From the NCBI RefSeq assembly GCF_012933505.1, contig NZ_JABBNB010000004.1:203592-267591 (forward strand): 64,000 nt of DNA, written 5' to 3'. Source of the stretch: Gordonia asplenii (lineage in GTDB: Bacteria; Actinomycetota; Actinomycetes; Mycobacteriales; Mycobacteriaceae). The position numbers and the translations under genes are program-made. Numbering within the stretch: position 1 is the first letter of the stretch; each line of letters begins with the position of its first letter. A model generated the notes under the pieces. The model did no database searches. It was not told the origin of the DNA and was given only the letters and a program-made list of their open reading frames with translations. Positions 58,078-64,000 of the stretch are shown in pieces.

Positions 58078-59101
58078 CCTCACGCCAGGCCGTCTCCGAC
58101 CGTGACTTCTTGACCGTCTCCGACGGCGGTTCGCCGAAGCGTGCCCGATAGGCCGCGGCGAACCGCGACAGGTGGGTGAAGCCCCACCGGTAGGCGACGT
58201 CGGTGACGCTCGCCTCTCCGGAGTCGGTCGCGGTCAACTGCTCGTGAACCCGGTCCAGGCGCAGATTCTGCACGTGTGCCGTCGGAGAGGTGCTCAGCTC
58301 GTCCCGAAACGCCCGCTGCAACGACCGGGTACTCATCCCGGCTACCCCGGCCAGGTCAGCCATCGACATCGGCTCGTCGATGTGCTCCTCGATATAGTCC
58401 AGAACGGCTTGCAGTACCCGCCGCGCCGGACGGCCGGCGGCCCGGTCCGCCAGCGCGCCCGCGTAGCTATTAGCTTGGGAGACAAGCAATCCGGTGAGCA
58501 GATGATCCTGCCAACTGGCCGCCGCGAGCGGATGTGCGGCAATCCCGCCCGCGGTGTCGAGGTCGCGCAGACCGAGGCGGAGGAACTGAAACCAGGACGC
58601 CACCGACGGTGCGCCGAGGTCGAGCGGGACGTCGAAGACGGTGACCGCACCCGACGGGCGACCGAGCACGGCGTCGAGCCGCCGATCCAGCGTCGTGCGT
58701 TCGATCCGCAGGTGCAGTTGCCCGTAATCGTCGGACATGGTCATGCGCGCCCGCATCCCCGGACTCAGCACGGCGCCGTGTCCGGCGTCGATGACACCGC
58801 GTCCGGAGTCGCGGGACGTGATCGCGCTGGATCCGCTCAGCGCGAAGATCACGTCGTAGTAGTCGATCGGTTCGGAGATGTCGACGTCGACGGCCGCGCC
58901 CTGCGCGAGATAGAACACCCCGACGTCGCCGACCCGGGTCGAGCGCACGTCACCGTGGAATTCGCCCGCCGTGCGGGTGGACCCCAGCGTGATCCGGTGC
59001 GGCGTCAGCAACTTCGACGCAGCCGCGCGAAACGAGTCGGCGTCGTCGGTGTCCAGCGTCCGATGGGTACGCAGGGGTGCGTCGTCGACGGCGTCGTCCA
59101 T
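58067..59101 (-). CDS. AraC-family transcriptional regulator
   Basis: A 344-residue protein. The N-terminal AraC-binding-like domain is about residues 20-200 and the C-terminal double helix-turn-helix about 245-335 (MSMADLAGVAGMSTRSLQRAFRDEL, then VTDVAYRWGFTHLSRFAAAYRARFGEPPSE). It diverges from the monooxygenase-hydrolase pair starting at 59248. Two direct repeats spaced 20 bp apart in that gap are fitting AraC sites, so it is the likely activator of the pair. Confidence 0.88.
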   Translation of the reverse strand: MDDAVDDAPLRTHRTLDTDDADSFRAAASKLLTPHRITLGSTRTAGEFHGDVRSTRVGDVGVFYLAQGAAVDVDISEPIDYYDVIFALSGSSAITSRDSGRGVIDAGHGAVLSPGMRARMTMSDDYGQLHLRIERTTLDRRLDAVLGRPSGAVTVFDVPLDLGAPSVASWFQFLRLGLRDLDTAGGIAAHPLAAASWQDHLLTGLLVSQANSYAGALADRAAGRPARRVLQAVLDYIEEHIDEPMSMADLAGVAGMSTRSLQRAFRDELSTSPTAHVQNLRLDRVHEQLTATDSGEASVTDVAYRWGFTHLSRFAAAYRARFGEPPSETVKKSRSETAWREVRR

Positions 59102-59140
59102 CGCTGCACCTGACCTTCTGACCTGCGACTATGTTGGTGG

Positions 59141-59173
59141 CGCGATCCGGATATCGCTGTCGCGACGCGGATA
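59141..59173. promoter_or_regulatory. Direct-repeat AraC operator candidate
   Basis: CGCGATCCGGATA (59141-59153) and CGCGACGCGGATA (59161-59173) match at 11 of 13 positions, 20 bp apart start to start (about two helical turns). They lie between the AraC gene and the monooxygenase it faces. Confidence 0.5.
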
Positions 59174-59247
59174 GCCGCCGTGGTGTCGTTTCCCTACCTT
59201 CTGTTGTACAGGTCACACCGGGTGGCCGAGCAACGAGGAGAGACGAA

Positions 59248-60846
59248 ATGTCGACCGATTTCGATGTCGTGGTGGTGGGATACGGCCCGACGGGCCAGGT
59301 GCTGGCGTCGATGCTGGGACGCGCGGGTCACCGCGTGGGCGTGTTCGAGCGCTGGCCCGCTCTGTACGGGCTGCCGCGGTTGACGCACATCGATGGCGAG
59401 ACCGCCCGGGTGATCGCCGCGGCCGGCGACGTCGGGTACGCGTTGCGCGACGCCTCGCCCGCAGCCGCGTACGAGTGGCGCAACGGTTCGGGCGACCTGC
59501 TCATCGCCCTGGACTGGACCGGTGCCGCGAGCGGCTACGCCGCGCACTACACGATGTACCAGCCCGACATCGAAGACTCGATCGACCAACGTGCCCGGAC
59601 CTATGCCGGCGTCGAGATCAACCAGGGGACGGGCGTCGTCGCACTTGCGCAGTTCGACGATCACGTCGCGGTGACGGTGCGCCCCTGGTCGCGTGACCGT
59701 GACGATCAGTGGTCGGCCGGAATGTCGGATCGGACCGTCACCGCGCGCTACGTGGTGGGCGCGGACGGCGCCAACAGCGTCGTACGCACCGCGTTGGGCA
59801 TCGACCGCTCCGACCTCGGCGTCGACGACATGTGGCTCAACATCGACACCGAATGCCTGCGTGATCTCGGCCCGGCGTTCAAGGTCACCCAGCAGTTCTG
59901 TGATCCGTTGCAGCCCAACATGTTCATGCCGATCGGCAACACCCGACAGCGGTTCGAGGTGGCCGTGCGCGACGGCGACGACCCCGCCGAGATGGAGACC
60001 GAGGAGTTCGCCTGGCGCTGGCTGCGCGAGCGGCACGGCCTCGGCCCCGAGGACGTCCGCATCCTGCGCCACGTCATCTACCGCTTCTCCGCCCGGACCG
60101 CCGACAAGTGGCGCGACGGTCGGGTGCTGCTGGCCGGGGACGCCGCGCACACGATGCCGCCGTATATGGGGCAGGGTGCCTGCTCGGGAATGCGTGACGG
60201 CATCACGCTCGCCTGGAAACTCGACCTCGTGCTCACCGGCAAGGCCGACGACAGCCTGCTCGACACCTACGAGGCCGAACGTCGACCGCACGTCGACGTC
60301 ATCCAGCACTGCGCCGTCGAACTGGGACGTGTTGCCAACCTGAAGGACCCGCAGGCCGCCGCCGCCCGCGACGACGCGTTCCGGCGCGGCGAGGTCCCGC
60401 CGTTGCCACCGTTCCCGACCATTACCGCCGGAGTCATCGCCACCGCCGACAGGGTGCCGTCCGGCGTCGCCGGCCGGCTCGGCCCGCACGGCGTCGTGAC
60501 CCGCGGCGACGATCGCGCACTCTTCGACGACCTCTTCGGGTGGGGTTTCACCGTGATGGCCGCCGACGATCCGGCGACCGTCCTGTCGGCGCAGCAGTTG
60601 GACTTTCTCGCCTCCATCGGCGCGCGTGTCGCGACGATCGCTTCCGGCACAACGAATTCCACCGACGACGTGGACGGCGCTTATGCGCGGTTCTTCGCCG
60701 ACAACGAGGTACAGGCCTACATCGAACGTCCCGACTTCCATCTGTTCGGGGCCGGCTCGATGGCTGACCTGCCCGGCCTCGTCGACCAATTGGCTTCGGC
60801 GTTCGGCGCACGCGAGAGCCACCAGCTGCAAGGATCGGCACAGTGA
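59248..60846 (+). CDS. FAD-dependent aromatic hydroxylase (MhpA family)
   Basis: A 532-residue group A flavin monooxygenase. It has VVVGYGPTGQVLASMLGRAG, RYVVGADGANSVVR (DG motif) and LLAGDAAHTMPPYMGQGACS then GMRD, with the C-terminal domain ending in IERPDFHLFG. It shares layout with the enzyme at 31143-32750 but is clearly diverged. GAGGAG precedes ATG 59248. It overlaps the next hydrolase gene by four bases, so hydroxylation and hydrolysis are probably sequential steps on one substrate under AraC control. Confidence 0.88.
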   Translation: MSTDFDVVVVGYGPTGQVLASMLGRAGHRVGVFERWPALYGLPRLTHIDGETARVIAAAGDVGYALRDASPAAAYEWRNGSGDLLIALDWTGAASGYAAHYTMYQPDIEDSIDQRARTYAGVEINQGTGVVALAQFDDHVAVTVRPWSRDRDDQWSAGMSDRTVTARYVVGADGANSVVRTALGIDRSDLGVDDMWLNIDTECLRDLGPAFKVTQQFCDPLQPNMFMPIGNTRQRFEVAVRDGDDPAEMETEEFAWRWLRERHGLGPEDVRILRHVIYRFSARTADKWRDGRVLLAGDAAHTMPPYMGQGACSGMRDGITLAWKLDLVLTGKADDSLLDTYEAERRPHVDVIQHCAVELGRVANLKDPQAAAARDDAFRRGEVPPLPPFPTITAGVIATADRVPSGVAGRLGPHGVVTRGDDRALFDDLFGWGFTVMAADDPATVLSAQQLDFLASIGARVATIASGTTNSTDDVDGAYARFFADNEVQAYIERPDFHLFGAGSMADLPGLVDQLASAFGARESHQLQGSAQ

Positions 60847-61979
60847 CCCTCAACGACGCGAGCTCCGCCGACGCGACTCCTGACGACATGACCCGAGATG
60901 GCACCGCTCGCGCGACCCGAGAGGAAATCGCGCACGCCAACCAGGCGCATTGGCGGGCGATGTCGACGACGCGGCTGCTCGATTGCGGCATGGCCTACGC
61001 CGACGTCGGTGAGCTGCAACGACAGACCGACGGCGGAACCGCGTGGGACCGAGCCTGCGAGGCGATCGGTGTCGCACGTCGAAATGCCGGCGACGCCGCG
61101 GCCGCCGCCGGCAACTCCATCACCGCCGCTCATCAATTCGGTTGGGCCGCAGCGGGTTTCCTATTCGCGCAGATGGCGAACAATTTCGATACCGACCGCA
61201 AACGGGAACTCTACGACCGGTTCACCGAGGCCGTGCAGCGGCTGGCGACGGTCTCGTCGAATCCTCTCACGCGCGTCGAGGTGCCCGTCGGTGACGGACG
61301 TCTCGTCGGGTGGCACATGCGGCCCGCCGGGCGTGAGCCGATCGGCACCGTCATCCTCTTCGGCGGCCAAAGTGGTTGGGGTGCAACCTATTTACGTAAC
61401 GCAGAGGCGCTGGCTCAGCGTGGCATCGCGACCTTGCTCGCCGAGGGGCCCGGGCAGGGGGAGTCGCGGATGCGCTACGGCATCCACCTCGACGTCGACG
61501 TCGCCGACGCATTCGGCCGCTTCGTCACCGCGGCGCTCGACGACGTCGATGCACCCGTGGGCATCTGGGGCAACAGCGTCGGCGGGCTGTTCGCGGCGCT
61601 GACCGCGGCCGCCGACGCGAGGCTCGCCGCCTGCTGTGTCAACGGCGGGTTCGCCGCGCCGCGGCTGCTCAGTTTCCGCACATTCGCCGAGCAGGCCGCG
61701 GCGATGCTCGGCACCACCGACGAGGCGGCGATCGAAGCGAATTTCAAACGACTGCGATTCGATCCGTCGACGCACTCGATCGATGTGCCGCTGTTGGTGA
61801 TTCACGGTGGAGCCGACCCGCTTGTCGCTCTCGCGGACCAGCAGCCCTTCCTCGAGGCCGCCGCCGACGCGACGCTGCAGCAGTGGGACGACGGCGATCA
61901 CACCGTCTACAACCACGGAGATGAACGCAACGACCTCGTCGCCGACTGGTTTGCCGAGGTGTTCACGCGGACGCGCTGA
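60843..61979 (+). CDS. Alpha/beta hydrolase similar to 2,6-dihydropseudooxynicotine (C-C bond) hydrolase
   Basis: A 378-residue protein with a helical N-terminal domain (about 1-140) and an alpha/beta-hydrolase domain: TVILFGGQSGWGATYLRNAEAL, EGPGQGESR, nucleophile Ser245 in WGNSVGGLF, Asp in HGGADPLV and His in DDGDHTVYNH. This N-terminal-cap architecture is that of FrsA/dihydropseudooxynicotine hydrolases, which cleave a C-C bond next to a ketone on a hydroxylated ring. GTG 60843 overlaps the monooxygenase stop. The substrate is unknown, but ring hydroxylation then ketone-side-chain cleavage fits. Confidence 0.8.
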   Translation: MTLNDASSADATPDDMTRDGTARATREEIAHANQAHWRAMSTTRLLDCGMAYADVGELQRQTDGGTAWDRACEAIGVARRNAGDAAAAAGNSITAAHQFGWAAAGFLFAQMANNFDTDRKRELYDRFTEAVQRLATVSSNPLTRVEVPVGDGRLVGWHMRPAGREPIGTVILFGGQSGWGATYLRNAEALAQRGIATLLAEGPGQGESRMRYGIHLDVDVADAFGRFVTAALDDVDAPVGIWGNSVGGLFAALTAAADARLAACCVNGGFAAPRLLSFRTFAEQAAAMLGTTDEAAIEANFKRLRFDPSTHSIDVPLLVIHGGADPLVALADQQPFLEAAADATLQQWDDGDHTVYNHGDERNDLVADWFAEVFTRTR

Positions 61980-62152
61980 TCGGGCGGGAATACCGGCCGC
62001 CGTCGGCTAGGCTTTCCCACACGAGCGGTAGCGGATGGGCGCTCAGCGAAGATTCACCTCGGTTAGATCGGATTGTTGTGGCGATGGCTTCACGTGGACC
62101 GAAGAGTGGTGACGTGGTGTCGTCGGCGTCGCCGTAGCCAGGGATAGTCGGT

Positions 62153-63322
62153 ATGCCGTCGCGTCAGTGGCTGTTGGCAGTCAATTTGGGGTCGGTCGCA
62201 ATGATCGGTATCGGCCTGCTCTTCGTCGTGGTGTGGATGGTCGATCGACGCCGCTGGTACGCGCTGTCATTCGCGGGCGCGGTCACCGGGTTCACCCTCG
62301 CGGGTTTGGTGCTGTCGATTCCGTTGGGCACGGCAGCGGCGTCGTCCATTCATGGCGTGTTGTTTCCGATCGCCGTCGCACTGCTCATCGATGGAGTGTT
62401 GCGGCGCAGGGCTCAACAGTTCAGGTGGATGACCAACGCGGCGTTCGTAGTCGTATTGGCGGTCGTGGTCTGCTATTTCGCCTATCCGATGCCGTTGTTG
62501 ATCGCTCGCATCGTCACCCAGAACGTCGGGATGGCGGTGCTTGTGTGGACAGCGAGCTGGCGGCTGTGGCGTAGCGGGGTCACGACGACGAGAGATCGAG
62601 TGTGCCTGGCCGCGATGTGCCTGCTGGGTGCGGCCGTGATGGCCAATCTCGTGTGCGCGGCGCTCTCCGATGTGCCTCGGGAGCTTCTCACCGATGCCGA
62701 CTTGACCGCTTACCTGGCGTCTGCGTTGGAATACGCGCTCATCGTCGCCACCGGACTCGTCCTGCCCGGGTTCGTGGCCACCATGCTGGCGGTCACCGTG
62801 GTCGATGTGATCGAGGACCTGAGGGCGCAGCGTGACCGCGACGAGCTGACCGGAGTGCTCAACCGATGGGGATTCAACCATCGCGCCGAGCGGATGAGTA
62901 CCTCGGCCGGGTGTGCGCTCGCCCTGATCGACCTGGACCGTTTCAAACGCATCAACGACCTTCTCGGGCACGCGGCCGGCGACGCGGTGCTCGTGATGGT
63001 GGCACGCGAGCTGTCCCCGGGGGCCGACGAGAGCGTCGTCGGGCGGCTGGGCGGCGAGGAGTTCGCAGTGCTGCTGCCCGGCGCCGACCTCGACCGGGCG
63101 CTGGTGTGGGCCGAGACGACCCGACGGCGAATCGAATCGCTCACGATCACCACGGGCGAACACCAGGTGACCGTCACCGCCAGTATCGGCATCACCGCCA
63201 GTCGCGGGCCCGGCGTCGTCCGGCTTCCCGACCTACTGGAGATGGCTGACAAGGCCCTGTACGCGGCCAAAGCCGGTGGACGCAATAGGGTCGCAGCCGA
63301 GGTGGCCGGGGCAACGCATTGA
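62153..63322 (+). CDS. Membrane-anchored diguanylate cyclase (GGDEF)
   Basis: A 389-residue protein. About six to seven membrane helices fill residues 8-215, followed by a GGDEF domain: RDELTGVLNRWGFNHR, ALIDLDRFKRINDLLGHAAGD, RLGGEEFAVLLPG, and the final ADKALYAAKAGGRNRV. The active-site loop is intact. No RxxD inhibitory site stands before GGEEF (PGADESVVGRLGGEEF). It stands alone; about 170 bp upstream and 370 bp downstream are non-coding. It is unrelated in its membrane part to the duplicated cyclase at 49136. Confidence 0.88.
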   Translation: MPSRQWLLAVNLGSVAMIGIGLLFVVVWMVDRRRWYALSFAGAVTGFTLAGLVLSIPLGTAAASSIHGVLFPIAVALLIDGVLRRRAQQFRWMTNAAFVVVLAVVVCYFAYPMPLLIARIVTQNVGMAVLVWTASWRLWRSGVTTTRDRVCLAAMCLLGAAVMANLVCAALSDVPRELLTDADLTAYLASALEYALIVATGLVLPGFVATMLAVTVVDVIEDLRAQRDRDELTGVLNRWGFNHRAERMSTSAGCALALIDLDRFKRINDLLGHAAGDAVLVMVARELSPGADESVVGRLGGEEFAVLLPGADLDRALVWAETTRRRIESLTITTGEHQVTVTASIGITASRGPGVVRLPDLLEMADKALYAAKAGGRNRVAAEVAGATH

Positions 63323-63340
63323 TGGTGTGAGCCGCCTGCC

Positions 63341-63371
63341 GCTGGTTGAGCGAGCGCTGTGAGTCGAGACC
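63341..63371. repeat. Dispersed palindromic repeat, short core
   Basis: CGCTGGTTGAGCGAGCG through GAGTCGAGACC, slightly diverged. It is the first of three copies between the GGDEF gene and the DUF222/HNH-like fragment. Confidence 0.75.
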
Positions 63372-63423
63372 GGGTTTCGTGGGGTGAGTCGCCCTCCTGG
63401 ATCCATCGACGGCAGTCTCCCTG

Positions 63424-63469
63424 CGCTGGTTGAGCCGTGAGGAGCGTTGGCGACGAGCGTGTCGAAACC
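63424..63469. repeat. Dispersed palindromic repeat, long core
   Basis: GCTGGTTGAGCCGTGAGGAG through GACGAGCGTGTCGAAACC, nearly identical to 44375-44419. It is preceded by a GGATCCATCGACGGCAG segment resembling the flank of that copy. Confidence 0.78.
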
Positions 63470-63619
63470 ATCGTGAGACAACGGAATTCGGTGTCGAGGC
63501 AGACCGGGACGGCGATATCGGCGCATCAGTCGAATGCACCCGCTGGGTGCAATTCGACTCGAAGATCACACGGTCAGAGCGCGAGATGAACGGTCGCACG
63601 AAACCTGTTGTGTCACCAT

Positions 63620-63651
63620 GGTTTCGACTCGCTGCGCTCGCTCAACCGGCA
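63620..63651. repeat. Dispersed palindromic repeat, short core
   Basis: GGTTTCGACTCGCTGCGCTC through GCTCAACCGGCAG, in inverted orientation, about 40 bp from the stop of the leftward DUF222/HNH-like gene. Confidence 0.78.
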
Positions 63652-63693
63652 GGGGTCGGCTCGCTGTGCCTGGGTGTCGTCGGTGTCTGCTGG

Positions 63694-64000
63694 TTAGTAG
63701 GGTGGGTCGCCGAGGTGGGTGGCGGCGTCGTCGGCGGCGATGTGGGCGCGGACTGCGGGTGGCTCGATGCATCGACCGTCGGTGCGGGCGCGGCGGTTGC
63801 GGTCGCGTTCGGCTCGGCGTCGGGCATGTTTGTCTGCCGTGCGGGTCCGGTGGGGGTCCGACGGTGTGTGGGGCGGTGCGGGTTGTCGTCTGCCCGGCGT
63901 CTGGGGTGTGGTGAACCGGTAGCGGGCCAGTCCGGGGAACAGGTCCAGACCGGGTCCGGCGCGGCCTTCGATGACGGTCCCTTCGGGGGTGATGAAGACG
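63694..64000 (-). CDS. C-terminal part of a DUF222/HNH-endonuclease-like protein
   Basis: The leftward open frame enters from the right edge and ends at TAA 63696-63694, giving 101 residues. It reads VFITPEGTVIEGRAGPGLDL, then LARYRFTTPQTPG, a basic segment KHARRRAERDRNRRART and a tail ending HLGDPPY. This matches the tail of the multi-copy DUF222/HNH (REP13E12-like) proteins common in mycolata. The DUF222 domain and HNH motif would lie beyond the window. These genes are often repeated and associated with genome plasticity. Confidence 0.65.
   Translation of the reverse strand, partial: VFITPEGTVIEGRAGPGLDLFPGLARYRFTTPQTPGRRQPAPPHTPSDPHRTRTADKHARRRAERDRNRRARTDGRCIEPPAVRAHIAADDAATHLGDPPY

Overview
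This is a high-GC, gene-dense actinobacterial chromosome segment. It most likely comes from a member of the Mycobacteriales near Gordonia or Rhodococcus. The clues are a pth-rplY-prs-glmU block in the order seen in mycobacteria, an LmeA/DUF2993 protein, a FadD36-like ligase, a mycofactocin-type short-chain dehydrogenase, a limonene-epoxide-hydrolase-like protein, many GTG/TTG starts and GTGA start-stop overlaps, and a terminal DUF222/HNH-type fragment. The assignment rests on gene content only; there is no rRNA in the window.

Layout. 1-7630: a partial divergent gene, 3-hydroxyisobutyryl-CoA hydrolase, a lipoprotein, release factor 3 (prfC), a FabH-type ketosynthase, and a PadR regulator beside a DrrAB-type ABC exporter. 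8140-22134: the standout region. Five genes match the five size classes of the acetophenone carboxylase complex (HyuA-like, small zinc-ribbon, HyuA-like, HyuB-like, about 31 kDa fifth subunit). They are followed by a collapsed short-chain dehydrogenase, a MalT/LAL-type LuxR regulator, an acetoacetate-CoA-ligase-family enzyme and an SCP2-type thiolase. Together these form a plausible ketone to beta-keto acid to beta-ketoacyl-CoA to acyl-CoA plus acetyl-CoA route. A 16-bp element is shared by the upstream regions of both transcription units. 22198-30271: ArsR and SRPBCC genes, a second FabH, and the housekeeping block (pth, rplY, arsC-like, DUF1905, prs, glmU, fabG).

30350-37710: a GntR regulator diverges from a seven-gene catabolic run (flavin monooxygenase, hydrolase, SnoaL-like, FAH-family, cupin, acyl-CoA synthetase, DUF3500). 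38346-44242: an LmeA-like protein, tRNA-Gln, and an XRE-cupin regulator divergent from a dehydrogenase/MFS/Zn-alcohol-dehydrogenase cluster. 44891-49055: TetR divergent from a CocE hydrolase, a cyclase and an FAH-family gene. 49136-51439: an unusual diguanylate cyclase with an internally duplicated membrane-plus-GGDEF layout. 51503-57923: IclR, aldehyde dehydrogenase, mycofactocin-type SDR, MmgE/PrpD and MFS. 58067-61979: AraC divergent from a second flavin monooxygenase coupled to a C-C-bond-hydrolase-like enzyme. 62153-64000: a third GGDEF protein, then repeats and a 5'-truncated DUF222/HNH-like gene.

The window is therefore several regulator-plus-catabolic-operon modules around a small housekeeping core. 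The larger intergenic gaps hold a dispersed palindromic repeat family with fixed ends and three interchangeable cores, other tandem repeats, and gene fossils (two shrunken SDRs and a vapC tail).
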